64,000 nucleotides of DNA, from positions 1,410,612-1,474,611 of the forward strand of contig NC_015320.1 of NCBI RefSeq assembly GCF_000194625.1. The letters are read 5' to 3'. The notes beneath the pieces were generated by a model that ran no database searches, was not told where the DNA came from, and worked only from the letters and a program-made list of their open reading frames with translations. A program made the translations under genes and the position numbers. Below are positions 1 through 8,752 of this stretch, one piece after another. Within the stretch, counting starts at the first letter, position 1; each line of letters opens with the position of its first letter. The DNA is from Archaeoglobus veneficus SNP6 (lineage in GTDB: Archaea > Halobacteriota > Archaeoglobi > Archaeoglobales > Archaeoglobaceae).

Positions 1-2
1 AC

Positions 3-314
3 TACATAGACCTGCTTACCTTCCTCTACGACGCAAGCTACGAGAAGCTGATTGTTGTGGATGCTGTTAGAGGAAACGAGGACTACAAACTCGTTGAGTT
101 CGACGTCAGGGCCGATGGAAAAGTGAAGGCCCCGATGACGCACTCAATAACATTTTTCGATGCCGTCAGACTTGCAAAGGCCCTTGGAATTCTTCCCGAT
201 AGAGTTATCGTCGTTGGGATGGAGATTGCCAGTGTTGAAGTGGAGGATGAGGGCAGGCTGGAGGAAGTTGCCGCGAAGGCTGCGGAGAGAGTTGCCGAGC
301 TTTGTTCTGAGTAA
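3..314 (+). CDS. Hydrogenase maturation protease, C-terminal part (5' end outside window)
   Basis: The reading frame is open from base 3, so the gene starts before the window and only about 103 C-terminal residues are visible. The pattern VVDAVRG, then a Thr-His-Ser segment (MTHSITFFDAVRLAKALG) and a late strand (VIVVGMEI), matches the C-terminal half of the HycI/HybD/FrcD endopeptidases. These remove the C-terminal tail of the NiFe-hydrogenase large subunit after nickel insertion. The GTG at 57 is internal, since conserved sequence continues upstream of it. The nickel-binding residues in the N-terminal half cannot be checked, and no hydrogenase gene is visible. Confidence 0.7.
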   Translation, partial: YIDLLTFLYDASYEKLIVVDAVRGNEDYKLVEFDVRADGKVKAPMTHSITFFDAVRLAKALGILPDRVIVVGMEIASVEVEDEGRLEEVAAKAAERVAELCSE

Positions 315-458
315 GTTCATTGTGTTTTATTTTTAGTAATACGTGGAAGGTTGGGAATACACTGACATCGTCGGTTTAGCAGACAAAAAGCGAAATCATA
401 AATTAATGATATTCCATTGTAAATAGGATGGGTGAAAGTCCATTACGGAGGAGCTGAT

Positions 459-773
459 ATGAGCAATTTACGGTGGAGCGAGTTTATTAGAAAAATCGAA
501 GAGGATGAAGAGCTCCAGAATAAAATCAAGGAGGATCCTGTTGCGGCAATCAGAGAGGTTGCTGCGACAATACCTGAACCGCTCAGGCGCGATGTCTGGA
601 TTTACCGCATAGTTGTTATAGCGCTCGGTCTGACGGTGCTTGCTGTTGTCATTGGAGCCATCGTAATAACCATGGTAGACAAGACGACTCCCGATGTACT
701 TGTTGCTCTTGGCTCCGCTGCGGTGGGTGCTTTAGCTGGACTGCTTGCTCCCTCTCCAGCGGGCGAAGGATGA
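459..773 (+). CDS. Small membrane-anchored protein of unknown function
   Basis: The product has 104 residues from the ATG at 459, which is preceded by a strong Shine-Dalgarno sequence (GGAGG at 450-454). An upstream in-frame ATG at 432 lacks one. The N-terminal 50 residues are charged and helical (SEFIRKIEEDEELQNKIKEDP). One clear hydrophobic helix follows (about residues 52-75), then a short linker and a second, Ala/Gly/Leu-rich segment near the C-terminus. I do not recognise a family. The charged cytoplasmic part followed by one or two membrane helices suggests a small anchor or adaptor. Confidence 0.6.
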   Translation: MSNLRWSEFIRKIEEDEELQNKIKEDPVAAIREVAATIPEPLRRDVWIYRIVVIALGLTVLAVVIGAIVITMVDKTTPDVLVALGSAAVGALAGLLAPSPAGEG

Positions 774-806
774 ATCAACAGAAAAAACACAAGCAAAATC
801 GCAAAG

Positions 807-816
807 TTTTATATAG
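807..816 (+). promoter_or_regulatory. BRE/TATA promoter of the HTH regulator gene
   Basis: The sequence GCAAAG-TTTTATATAG is a good archaeal BRE/TATA combination. It lies about 25-30 bases before the ATG at 841, so the transcript should be leaderless or nearly so; no Shine-Dalgarno sequence is present. Confidence 0.65.
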
Positions 817-840
817 TAAATCATACCTACTGTAAACTGG

Positions 841-1785
841 ATGCACGCAGCGGTGGTAGAATCGATACTCAGGATACTGGACAAGGCAGGTTTCAGAGTT
901 ACGGACTTAGTTGAGACCAAACCCCGCTGCTTTGACATCGTTGCAAGAAAAGATGAAATAGTCATGCTCATAAAGGTGCTCTACAACGTCGATTCTCTCA
1001 AGGCTGAGATGGCCGAAGAGATGAAGCTTGTCGCCAAGCTGCTGAAAGCTTCGCCGGTAGTCGTCGGCGAGCGCTTCAAATTCGACTACCTTGAGAGAGG
1101 TGTAGTTTACAACCGCTACGGGTTGCCTGTGATAAACACCGCAACGTTCTACGATTTTGTTGTGGAAGGTATCCCGCCGATGGTCTATTCAGCTCCGGGT
1201 GGCTACTACGTCAGGCTCGACAGCGAGAGGATAAGAGAGGCGAGGCAAAGACTCGGTATATCCATTGGCGAACTTGCAAAGATGCTTGGCGTGTCGAGGA
1301 GAGCCATTAAGAAGTACGAAGAAGGTGTTGATACATCGGTGGAGAATGCAGTGAAGCTCGAAGAGTTCCTCGGCGAGTACGTGATCAAGGCAATAGACAT
1401 CCTGAACTTCGTTAAGGATGATGTCGAACCAAAGGAGGATGTTGAGCTGAGGAATGGTGAAGCGGAGATAGTGGAGCAGCTACGCTGCATAGGCGTGAAC
1501 GTTTACCCGATAAAGCATGCTCCTTTCGACGTTGTTTCTAAAACAGGTGACGAGGCTGTTTTAACAGGTGTTAAACAGGTCAGGGAGATCGAGAGGAGAG
1601 CCGCGATTATTGGTAAGGTCTCTGAAGTCCTCTCGACCAAAGCAGCATACATAGTTGAGAAAGAAGTTAAAAAGGGTATTTCATCTGTAGTATTCCTCAT
1701 GAAGGAGGAACTCGCGTGCGTCAGTTCGCCAAAAGATTTTATAACCCTCTTGAATGAAAAGAAATCGACCGAAAGAAATATATAG
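841..1785 (+). CDS. Archaeal HTH-type (Xre-like) transcriptional regulator, COG1395 family
   Basis: A 314-residue protein with a Xre-type helix-turn-helix at about residues 128-178 (IREARQRLGISIGELAKMLGVSRRAIKKYEEG). It sits between an N-terminal alpha/beta domain, which begins like an endonuclease-fold domain (DIVARKDEIVMLIKVL), and a C-terminal domain of similar type (FDVVSKTGDEAVLTGVK). This matches the archaeal family annotated as putative HTH-type transcriptional regulatory protein. The gene ends 47 bases before the thermosome ATG on the same strand, and its stop codon lies inside the thermosome TATA box. That arrangement hints at a link with chaperonin expression, which is inference only. 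Confidence 0.85.
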   Translation: MHAAVVESILRILDKAGFRVTDLVETKPRCFDIVARKDEIVMLIKVLYNVDSLKAEMAEEMKLVAKLLKASPVVVGERFKFDYLERGVVYNRYGLPVINTATFYDFVVEGIPPMVYSAPGGYYVRLDSERIREARQRLGISIGELAKMLGVSRRAIKKYEEGVDTSVENAVKLEEFLGEYVIKAIDILNFVKDDVEPKEDVELRNGEAEIVEQLRCIGVNVYPIKHAPFDVVSKTGDEAVLTGVKQVREIERRAAIIGKVSEVLSTKAAYIVEKEVKKGISSVVFLMKEELACVSSPKDFITLLNEKKSTERNI

Positions 1786-1797
1786 AACTACTGTTCT
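1776..1797 (+). promoter_or_regulatory. Thermosome promoter with adjoining inverted repeat
   Basis: AAATATATAG at 1776-1785 is the TATA box. It is followed directly by the perfect inverted repeat AGAAC-TACT-GTTCT (1784-1797), placed between the TATA box and the expected start site near 1805-1810. A dimeric repressor bound there would block transcription, which fits heat-inducible control of a chaperonin gene. The repeat is seen in the sequence; its role is inferred. Confidence 0.55.
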
Positions 1798-1832
1798 ACT
1801 AATTCCCAGCCCATAGGCGGGGGTGAGAAGAA

Positions 1833-3467
1833 ATGGCTACGCTGCAGGGGCAGCCTGTACTGATTTTGAAAGAGGGAACCCAGAGGACTGTTGGAAGAGA
1901 CGCCCAGAGACTCAACATAATGGCTGCAAGAGTTATTGCCGAGGCTGTTAGGACGACTCTTGGGCCGAAAGGAATGGATAAAATGCTCGTCGATAGCCTC
2001 GGCGACGTCGTTATCACCAACGATGGAGTTACAATACTTAAAGAGATGGATGTCGAGCACCCGGCTGCAAAAATGATAATTGAAGTTGCAAAGACCCAGG
2101 AAGACGAGGTGGGTGATGGTACAACGACTGCTGTAGTTCTTGCCGGTGAACTTCTCAAGAGAGCAGAAGAGCTACTCGACCAGGACATCCACCCGAGCAT
2201 CATCGCCAGGGGTTACAGGCTCGCAGCCGAGAAGGCAATGGAGATTCTTGACGAGATCGCAATGAGTATTGACGTGAACGACGATGAAACCCTCAAAAAG
2301 GTCGCTGCTACCGCTATAACCGGAAAGCACGCTGAGTACGCAGTAGAGCACCTCTCCGGAGTCGTAGTCGATGCGGTCAAGAAGGTTGCAGAGAAGACCG
2401 ACAGCGGTTACAAAGTTGACGATGACGCAATCAAGCTCGAGAAGAAGCAGGGCGGAGGCGTTGAAGACACCGAGCTCATCGATGGAATTGTGATCGACAA
2501 AGAAGTCGTGCACCCAGGAATGCCAAAGAGAATAAAGAACGCAAAGATTGCAGTTCTTAAGGCAGCCCTCGAGGTCAAGGAGACTGAGACCGATGCGGAG
2601 ATTAGAATCACCGACCCAGAGATGCTCCAGAAGTTCATCGAGCAGGAGGAACGCATGATCAAGGACATGGTAGATGCGCTCGTCAACGCCGGAGCAAACG
2701 TCGTCTTCTGCCAGAAGGGCATTGACGACCTTGCACAGTACTACCTCGCAAAGGCTGGAGTGCTCGCTGTTAGAAGGATAAAGCAGAGCGACATCGAGAA
2801 GCTCGCCAAGGCGACGGGAGCAAAGATTCTGACCGATCTCAGAGACATCAAGCCAGAGGATCTCGGCGAGGCTGAGCTTGTCGAGGAGCGCAAGGTCGGC
2901 GATGAGAAGATGGTGTTCGTGACGGGCTGCAAGAACCCGAAGGCCGTGACGATCCTCATCAGGGGCGGTACCGAGCACATCGTCGATGAGGTTGAGCGCA
3001 GCCTGACTGACTCCATCAAGGTCGTGAAGGCAGCACTGGAGAGCGGCAAGGTCGTTGCGGGCGGAGGTGCGCCAGAGATTGAGATCAGCCTGAAGCTCAA
3101 GCAGTGGGCACCAACACTTGGTGGAAGGGAGCAGCTATCAGCCGAAGCTTTCGCCACGGCACTCGAAATTATACCGAGGAGTCTCGCGGAGAACGCTGGA
3201 CTTGACCCCATCGACATACTCGTCGAACTCAAGAAGGCCCACGAGGATGGCAACGTCTACGCTGGAGTCAACGTCTTCAGCGGAAAAGTTGAGAACATGA
3301 AGGAGCTTGGAGTCCTTGAGCCGCTGAGGGTCAAGAAGCAGGCAATCAGCAGCGCAACCGAGGTAGCAATAATGATCCTGAGAATTGACGATGTCATCGC
3401 TGCTAAGGGCATCGAGAGCGAGAAAGAGAAGGGCGGCGGTACCGAGGGCGAGGAGAGCGAGGAGTAA
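1833..3467 (+). CDS. thsA: Thermosome subunit (group II chaperonin)
   Basis: A 544-residue cytosolic ATP-driven protein-folding machine subunit of the CCT/TCP-1 family that forms two stacked 8- or 9-membered rings. Diagnostic motifs are [14 protein letters not shown] near residues 41-54, the ATPase motif [15 protein letters not shown] near 94-108, and VVAGGGAPE around 410. The C-terminal tail is acidic with short Gly runs ([12 protein letters not shown]) and no GGM repeats. GTGAG before the ATG serves as ribosome-binding site. Only one thermosome gene is in the window; alpha versus beta subunit cannot be decided without comparison. Confidence 0.97.
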   Translation: MATLQGQPVLILKEGTQRTVGRDAQRLNIMAARVIAEAVRTTLGPKGMDKMLVDSLGDVVITNDGVTILKEMDVEHPAAKMIIEVAKTQEDEVGDGTTTAVVLAGELLKRAEELLDQDIHPSIIARGYRLAAEKAMEILDEIAMSIDVNDDETLKKVAATAITGKHAEYAVEHLSGVVVDAVKKVAEKTDSGYKVDDDAIKLEKKQGGGVEDTELIDGIVIDKEVVHPGMPKRIKNAKIAVLKAALEVKETETDAEIRITDPEMLQKFIEQEERMIKDMVDALVNAGANVVFCQKGIDDLAQYYLAKAGVLAVRRIKQSDIEKLAKATGAKILTDLRDIKPEDLGEAELVEERKVGDEKMVFVTGCKNPKAVTILIRGGTEHIVDEVERSLTDSIKVVKAALESGKVVAGGGAPEIEISLKLKQWAPTLGGREQLSAEAFATALEIIPRSLAENAGLDPIDILVELKKAHEDGNVYAGVNVFSGKVENMKELGVLEPLRVKKQAISSATEVAIMILRIDDVIAAKGIESEKEKGGGTEGEESEE

Positions 3468-3490
3468 ATTTTGATAACTCTTTCCCTATG

Positions 3491-3506
3491 TTTTTTTCTC
3501 TTATTT
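3491..3506 (+). terminator. Poly-T terminator after the thermosome gene
   Basis: A run of seven T residues followed by further T-rich sequence begins 23 bases after the thermosome stop codon. There is no preceding hairpin, which is typical of archaeal oligo-dT termination. Confidence 0.45.
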
Positions 3507-3548
3507 CGTGAGAACAGTTTTTTAATTCGTTACTCTGAACCTTTATAG

Positions 3549-4076
3549 ATGCTCGTGTGCGGCATTGACGTTGGCGTCAGAATGAGCTACATCGCCCTGC
3601 TCGATAACAGAAGGCTTGTTTATTGCGGAAAGTATAACGAGCCTGTTAAATGCGACGCTGTTGGCATCGATGCACCTCTTTCGCTTCCGGAGTCGGGAAG
3701 CCTTAGAGAATGCGAGCGGAAGCTCCTAAAGCTGGGGATAAGGCTTTTTCCGTCCGGAGCAGATTTCTTCAGGTCTGTAGTAAACAGGGGAATGGAAATC
3801 GCGGAAGAGTTCAGAAAAATTGGTGCTGAAGTCTTCGAGGTGTATCCGTATGCGACTCGCAGACGGCTCGGCATAGCCCCCGACGTAAAAAAGTCCACCA
3901 AAGGAGGCAGAGAGCGAATAATTGCCGAACTCGCGAGATTTGTTGAGGGCATTGATAACCTGAGCAACCACAACGAGGTAGATGCAGTAATCTCAGCCCT
4001 CACGGTCAGCCTCTACTACGAAGGGAAAGCAAGACTGCTGGATGGACGAGATGGAGCGATCCTCGTCCCTCTTTAG
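3549..4076 (+). CDS. DUF429 family predicted nuclease (RNase H-like fold)
   Basis: A 175-residue protein with the DUF429 signature: an N-terminal strand carrying an acidic residue (GIDVGVRMSYIALLD), a second acidic strand (AVGIDAPLSLP), the motif LFPSGADFF and EVFEVYPYATRRRLG, and a C-terminal acidic helix (NHNEVDAVISALT). These positions resemble the metal-binding Asp/Glu set of RNase H folds, so the family is predicted to be a nuclease, with no established biological role. A TATA-like TTTTTAATTC lies about 27 bases before the start, giving a leaderless mRNA. Confidence 0.75.
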   Translation: MLVCGIDVGVRMSYIALLDNRRLVYCGKYNEPVKCDAVGIDAPLSLPESGSLRECERKLLKLGIRLFPSGADFFRSVVNRGMEIAEEFRKIGAEVFEVYPYATRRRLGIAPDVKKSTKGGRERIIAELARFVEGIDNLSNHNEVDAVISALTVSLYYEGKARLLDGRDGAILVPL

Positions 4077-4351
4077 CGTGCAAGTATTTCCTGTTTTGCC
4101 ATATAGAACTGGCACTTTTCCGGCTCTATTATGTACGTTTCAGCCCTTACCCTACCCCATATGGCAAAGCTCTTGGCAGCGACGATTGCCTGACAGTATG
4201 CAGGACACTCTCCATTCAGCAGAAGGCCGTTCACTCTGCAGAAGTCGTGGTAATTGCAGTTGACGACTTCTACTCTCCTGTTCGTGACATCAACAGCTAT
4301 AATTGCCTGAATCTTATTCAACCTGACCGAAACACACTTTATTTCGTTCAT
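4073..4351 (-). CDS. Conserved-looking cysteine-containing hypothetical protein
   Basis: A 92-residue product with six cysteines (positions 6, 32, 38, 50, 54 and 80), the middle four spaced C-X5-C-X11-C-X3-C in a segment reading CNYHDFCRV...GECPAYCQA. Such spacing could bind zinc or an iron-sulfur cluster. Its end overlaps the end of the convergent DUF429 gene by 4 bases. GGATGG about 5 bases before the ATG is a plausible ribosome-binding site. I do not recognise the family. Confidence 0.6.
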   Translation of the reverse strand: MNEIKCVSVRLNKIQAIIAVDVTNRRVEVVNCNYHDFCRVNGLLLNGECPAYCQAIVAAKSFAIWGRVRAETYIIEPEKCQFYMAKQEILAR

Positions 4352-4546
4352 TTCTGATCCATCCTTATATTGAGGTGATACTCATACTTATTACAATAAT
4401 AGGACTAATACCAGCATATTTAAATTTTTCGAAATAAGAATAAAAATAATTAAATCTTTTTTTATTCCCCCTAATAGAATGGGTGGTCATTGAAACAAAT
4501 AGTATGCAATCTATTTTTCGGTATGCTTAAATTAAATATATAGTTG

Positions 4547-5233
4547 TCAGGGATACTCAAACCCCTCTCCCGGTCTGAGCACTACTACCTTGACTCCAGT
4601 CTTATCCTCGGCTAACTTTCTGAACTCCTCGGGATCCTGATTTATGACCGGGAACGTGCCGTAGTGCATTGGAACGGCTACTTTTGGCTTTACGAGTTCA
4701 AGGGCCTTAACTGCACCCCTTATTCCCATGGTGTACCAGTCCCCTATGGGCACAAGCATCACGTCCGGGCTGTGTAATTCGCCGATTAACTGCATGTCAA
4801 TGAAAACATCTGTATCGCCTGCATGGTAAACCTTCACACCGTCCAGTTCTACAACAAAACCTGCAGGACAGCCAGTACTTATCAGCCTGCCGTTCTCCTC
4901 AACGTCTGCAGAATGCAAGGCAGGAACCATCGTAAACCTTACGTCCTTAACCTCAGCCGTACCGCCGATGTTCATGCCGACCGCATTTCCACCGTTCATG
5001 GCTATATACCTCGAAAGTTCGTGAATGCACACGACAGGAGCGTTGCAGCGCTTTGAGATCTCTATGGCATCTCCAAGGTGGTCTCCATGACCATGTGTTA
5101 CGGCAATGACGTCCACGTCAACCTCCTGAGGCTTTACAGGAGACGCCGGGTTCCCCGAAAGAAACGGATCAATCAACACCCTCCTGCTACCCTCAAGCAG
5201 AAAAGCTGCATGCCCCAGCCATGTGATCTTCAT
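4547..5233 (-). CDS. UPF0173 metal-dependent hydrolase (metallo-beta-lactamase fold)
   Basis: A 228-residue hydrolase starting MKITWLGHAAFLL at an ATG preceded by GGAGGTG; an upstream in-frame ATG at 5248 would overlap this ribosome-binding site. The zinc ligands of the fold are present: THGHGDHLGD near residue 50, a later His in the strand around ALHSADVE, the Asp of VYHAGDTDVF, and a final His in VPMHYGTF. It belongs to the uncharacterised UPF0173 (YtkL-like) group; the substrate is unknown. It stands alone, 42 bases downstream of tiaS on the same strand. Confidence 0.9.
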   Translation of the reverse strand: MKITWLGHAAFLLEGSRRVLIDPFLSGNPASPVKPQEVDVDVIAVTHGHGDHLGDAIEISKRCNAPVVCIHELSRYIAMNGGNAVGMNIGGTAEVKDVRFTMVPALHSADVEENGRLISTGCPAGFVVELDGVKVYHAGDTDVFIDMQLIGELHSPDVMLVPIGDWYTMGIRGAVKALELVKPKVAVPMHYGTFPVINQDPEEFRKLAEDKTGVKVVVLRPGEGFEYP

Positions 5234-5275
5234 ACATCCCACCTCCATTAATTATACTGTGCGCAAAAGTTAAAC

Positions 5276-6544
5276 TTACCGGAAGATGTGCTTCTTTGAA
5301 ACATCCATTCTGACAAGGGGCTTTGATAAATGCCTCCTCGCACACGGAGGTACTTCGTAAAAGCCCTCCTCTATCTTCCTCTCAACTCTTCTCGCAACTT
5401 TCTCAAGGGCCTTTGTTTTGCACTTTCTACACCTGAACCCCTGCCCTCTACCGGCAGATTCCATTCTCTTTCCGCACACCGGACAGACGGGGTTTTCGTA
5501 GACGTATGTCTCTGCAAGCCTGACGATGTTTATCTTTTCGAGGTTTATCGTGTTCTTTTTCATAGATCCGTAAACTTCAACGATGTCGCCAGCCTTAAGT
5601 TCCCGGATGACATCTCTGAACTGCTTCGTTGGTTCGAACGCTGCACATTTCACATCCCCAAACCGTGTTTCGATGGCAAAGAAGACGTGTCCACCAGTTA
5701 TTGTGCTTGGCTCCTCAACCACCTTCCCTCTCACTATGTACGAGTGGTAGTCCTCGAGTTTGTTCGTGTTCCTTTCGTGTATCAGATGCATATCCGTGGC
5801 CTGATTTGTTACAAAGGTCATGTACCTGTCGACTGGCTCAGTCTCAACGGTATCGAAGGCCTCCCTTATCGCAGCGAGGTCGTCGCCCCTTATTCCGAAC
5901 AGGACAGGATCGGGAGAACCTGGAACCGCCACCACCACCCTGTTGTGCCAGTCAACAGTGTCCCACGTCCTTGGGTAGGTTTTTCTGTCCGCTTCAAAGA
6001 ACGATTCTTCATCGTACTCTCTTGGCGTTCCGAAACGTTCCGGCTTTCTGTATGCGAGAACCTCGAGGGTGTAATCGTCGAGGTCAAGGCCTACGGCAGC
6101 GAGGGCCCCGATAAGTCCCCTTCCGAGCTTGTACCTGAGGTGAGGTATCATGTACTTTCCTATGATAAACAGCGCCTCATCAAGACTTATGACGCCTCTT
6201 ACCGCTCTGAGGGCAAACTTCGATAGGGCATTCATAACCCTGTCGTTCTCTGCATCGACGAAAACTGCTCCAGGATTCGTTTTTTCGTCCTCAAGCATTG
6301 CGTATTCTTCTATTTTCTCCCTCACAACGTCCATTACGTCGTCGAGGTTTCCTTCAACGAGAAAAGAGACCGCCCCGTTTCCCCTCGTTTTGAAAGGAAT
6401 TGTGGGGTTGAGCCTGATCAGCCTCGGAAAGCCTACTACGCTTAAACCCCTCTCCTCAAGTTCTTCCACGATAAGCACAGCAAGATACGTGGTGCACATC
6501 CCCCTGCTTGAGTCGGTGTCGTCTATTCCCACCCACAGTTTCAT
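5276..6544 (-). CDS. tiaS: tRNA(Ile2) 2-agmatinylcytidine synthetase TiaS
   Basis: TiaS uses ATP and agmatine to convert the wobble C34 of tRNA-Ile(CAU) to agmatidine, so that it reads AUA. The 422-residue protein begins MKLWVGIDDTDSSRGMCTTY, the family's N-terminal kinase-like motif, followed by RLIRLNPTIPFKTRGNGAV. It has an OB-fold region near residues 275-350 and a C-terminal zinc ribbon with two CxxC pairs (CPVCGKR and CRKCKTK). The ATG at 6544 was chosen over the in-frame GTG at 6553 because family members start at this point. The protein is essential for decoding in archaea. Confidence 0.95.
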   Translation of the reverse strand: MKLWVGIDDTDSSRGMCTTYLAVLIVEELEERGLSVVGFPRLIRLNPTIPFKTRGNGAVSFLVEGNLDDVMDVVREKIEEYAMLEDEKTNPGAVFVDAENDRVMNALSKFALRAVRGVISLDEALFIIGKYMIPHLRYKLGRGLIGALAAVGLDLDDYTLEVLAYRKPERFGTPREYDEESFFEADRKTYPRTWDTVDWHNRVVVAVPGSPDPVLFGIRGDDLAAIREAFDTVETEPVDRYMTFVTNQATDMHLIHERNTNKLEDYHSYIVRGKVVEEPSTITGGHVFFAIETRFGDVKCAAFEPTKQFRDVIRELKAGDIVEVYGSMKKNTINLEKINIVRLAETYVYENPVCPVCGKRMESAGRGQGFRCRKCKTKALEKVARRVERKIEEGFYEVPPCARRHLSKPLVRMDVSKKHIFR

Positions 6545-6667
6545 CGACTCCACTGCTTGCCGTGGCTTTATTAAAGTTTAGTGAGAATTGTATAACTAAT
6601 ATAATTACTCATGGTAGAAAAAATTTAAAGTAACATTTATATACTCTTATTTTGCCTTTTTGTCATA

Positions 6668-6820
6668 ATGATGGGTGAATTAACATTCTGCGAGAAGAGG
6701 AAGTCCCTCAAGGTCATGGATTACGAGTGCTGGGTGTGTGAGGAGAACGTGATCAACGGTGGACGCTGCTATCCGTGGGCGCAATGGGGTGTCGAAAAGA
6801 GGGCTCCGTGGGAAATATAA
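6668..6820 (+). CDS. Small Cys-containing protein (50 aa)
   Basis: An ATG-ATG start at 6668/6671 opens a 50-codon frame ending TAA at 6820. The product has four cysteines (8, 21, 24 and 34), with ECWVCEE as the central pair, and four tryptophans in the second half. This suggests a small metal-binding or redox protein. A good TATA box (ATTTATATACTC, about 6634-6645) lies 23-34 bases upstream, supporting expression. I do not recognise a family; the opposite-strand neighbours (tiaS, ClC) give no clue. Confidence 0.6.
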   Translation: MMGELTFCEKRKSLKVMDYECWVCEENVINGGRCYPWAQWGVEKRAPWEI

Positions 6821-6884
6821 CCGCACCAAATAGTAAAATTATGACATGTAGGTAATATTATCTATCTATCCCAAATAGTTTTTG

Positions 6885-8654
6885 TTATTCTACTGACCTC
6901 GTAGCCCTTGCGTGGGCTCTTATTATTGCAGACCTTGTTATCAGTCCGAGGAGCTTTCCTTCATCTTCTCTGCTAACTACAGGCAGCCTTCCTATGTCGT
7001 AGGTTGCAAGCTTTACAAGCGCTTCTTCAAGACTCTCGTCGGGATACGTTACAATAACACTTCTCGACATTATCTCTCCCACACTCGTCGTCTCCCTCTC
7101 CTCTATCGGCACCTTCTCCACATCTTCGAAGGTCACAATACCAACAAGCCTGCCGTTCTCTACAACTGGAAAACCTATGTGCCCGGTCTTTTCAATGAGT
7201 TCCAGAACATCCATCACCGTTGAAGAGGGACTTACCGTTATAATTTTGTCTGCAGGCGTCATGGCCTCGCTCACTTTTATCTTCTGGAGAATATCAACGG
7301 AGAGTTCACCTCTGTGAGCTGGACTTTCCAGTTTTGTTGCCACCTGCTCGGCGTATATGGATCTGTCCCCGGTAATGTAGTATGCCACGGTCGATGCAAG
7401 CAGTAAAGCAGGCAGCAGGTTGTAGCCACCGCTCATTTCCAGAACCATCAACACGGCTGCTATGGGTGTCTTGGCAACTCCAGCGACGAATGCAGCCATA
7501 CCTATGAGGACGTAACTCCCGGGCTGCGCGGTGACTGGAATGATGTCGTGGAAAACATATCCGAAAAACGCTCCAACCATGCTGCCAATTACGATGGACG
7601 GGGCAAATACTCCACCACTTCCTCCAGAACCTATGGTGAACGAAGTGGCAACTATTTTACCGAATATTGCCGCAATGATAACATAAATGGCAAGCTTTCC
7701 GTACAGTGCTTCCTGAACATACCCGTATCCCATTCCCAGAACCTGCGGAACGTAGAAGCCGATGACTCCCGTTACAAGTCCGCCAATCACCGGCTTGAGG
7801 TAGGGAGAGATGTTCAATTTCTTGAATGCGTTGTGGATGGAGTAGAACGTGTTGATGTACAGGATTCCAATAACTCCAGCAAACAGACCGAGGGGTACAC
7901 ACAGGAGCATTTCAAGGGGAGAACTGAAGGTAAAGTTCGGAATACTGAAGATGGGCAGCATACCAAAGTGCACACCAGCGATGTGCCCTATAATAAGCTC
8001 AAAGACGATAAACGCTGTAATTGATGAAATGAAAGCCGGAACTATGGCTTCGACTTCGTAGTCTCTCTTGTAAAGCACTTCAATTCCGAAAATTGCTCCA
8101 CCAAATGGACTGCGAAATATGCTACCGATTCCCCCAGCCATTCCACATACGAGCAGGATTCTTCTGTCCCTGTCCGAAAGGTTCAGAAGTGATGCCAGCG
8201 CTGAGCCAAAACCAGCTCCAATCTGAATGATTGGCCCCTCTCTGCCGGCGCTTCCGCCGCTACCTATGGTTATTGATGATGCGATCATTTTTATAATCGG
8301 AACCCGTGACCTTATCTCACCCCTCATCCTGTGGAATGCCCTTATGACCGCATCAGTCCCATGACCCTCCGCTTCTGGAGCAAAGGTGTAAACTATCAGA
8401 CCACTCAGCAAACCACCTATGGCCGGGATAAGGTAGAGAGGTAAAAGTGACGCGTGGAAGTTGAGACTTACCACATCCACCTCGCCACCGGCGGGAGGAG
8501 GTGTGTAGCTATCCAGCCCGGAGAGAAACACGTCTGTGCAGAGATCCAAGAGAAAGTAAAATGCGAAGGCACCAACTCCCGAAATCACACCAACAAGGGT
8601 GGCGAGCAGTACAAGTTGACCAGAGCCCAACGGAGGTCTCTGAAAACTGGTCAC
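6885..8654 (-). CDS. ClC-type chloride channel/transporter with C-terminal CBS pair
   Basis: A 589-residue membrane protein. Residues 1-435 hold the ClC core with the selectivity motifs GSAGREGP (gating glutamate retained) and GGSGGVFAPS. Two CBS domains occupy about 455-585 (SEAMTPADKIITVSP and VGEIMSRSVIVTYPDESLEEA), probably sensing adenine nucleotides. The retained glutamate allows a chloride/proton exchanger as well as a channel. Translation starts at GTG 8654. A TATA-like AAATATTTTAAC lies about 30 bases upstream, only a few bases from an inserted IS element at 8695 and beyond, so the core promoter seems spared while sequence beyond it was displaced. Confidence 0.93.
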   Translation of the reverse strand: MTSFQRPPLGSGQLVLLATLVGVISGVGAFAFYFLLDLCTDVFLSGLDSYTPPPAGGEVDVVSLNFHASLLPLYLIPAIGGLLSGLIVYTFAPEAEGHGTDAVIRAFHRMRGEIRSRVPIIKMIASSITIGSGGSAGREGPIIQIGAGFGSALASLLNLSDRDRRILLVCGMAGGIGSIFRSPFGGAIFGIEVLYKRDYEVEAIVPAFISSITAFIVFELIIGHIAGVHFGMLPIFSIPNFTFSSPLEMLLCVPLGLFAGVIGILYINTFYSIHNAFKKLNISPYLKPVIGGLVTGVIGFYVPQVLGMGYGYVQEALYGKLAIYVIIAAIFGKIVATSFTIGSGGSGGVFAPSIVIGSMVGAFFGYVFHDIIPVTAQPGSYVLIGMAAFVAGVAKTPIAAVLMVLEMSGGYNLLPALLLASTVAYYITGDRSIYAEQVATKLESPAHRGELSVDILQKIKVSEAMTPADKIITVSPSSTVMDVLELIEKTGHIGFPVVENGRLVGIVTFEDVEKVPIEERETTSVGEIMSRSVIVTYPDESLEEALVKLATYDIGRLPVVSREDEGKLLGLITRSAIIRAHARATRSVE

Positions 8655-8694
8655 TTTCGCCCGTAAGAAGGGTATTGTTAAAATATTTTTTGAT

Positions 8695-8710
8695 TACGTT
8701 TTCATACTCT
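8695..8710 (+). repeat. Left target-site duplication of the IS481-like element
   Basis: TACGTTTTCATACTCT occurs here and again at 9676-9691, directly outside the element ends. The duplication is 15 or 16 bp, because the last T can be assigned to the element or to the target. The copies are identical, which suggests a recent insertion. Confidence 0.85.
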
Positions 8711-8733
8711 GTAGTATCCCAAAATTATTTCAC
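8710..8733 (+). repeat. Left terminal inverted repeat of the IS
   Basis: The 24-base end beginning TGTAGTATCCC matches the reverse complement of 9652-9675 at 21 positions; the mismatches are at repeat positions 4, 12 and 17. Confidence 0.9.
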
Positions 8734-8752
8734 AACCCTAAACCCAACTCTT

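Noticed and set aside
2172-2978. 268-codon antisense open frame within the thermosome gene
   Set aside because: It is the complement of a highly conserved gene with biased codons; its product is Leu/Asp-rich with no family pattern and has no ribosome-binding site.
5330-6226. 298-codon open frame opposite tiaS
   Set aside because: It lies entirely inside tiaS, which has unmistakable motifs, and the predicted protein has no recognisable pattern.
8501-8752. N-terminal extension of the IS481 transposase frame
   Set aside because: The extension lies in the ClC gene and outside the IS terminal repeat; the transposase begins at GTG 8753.
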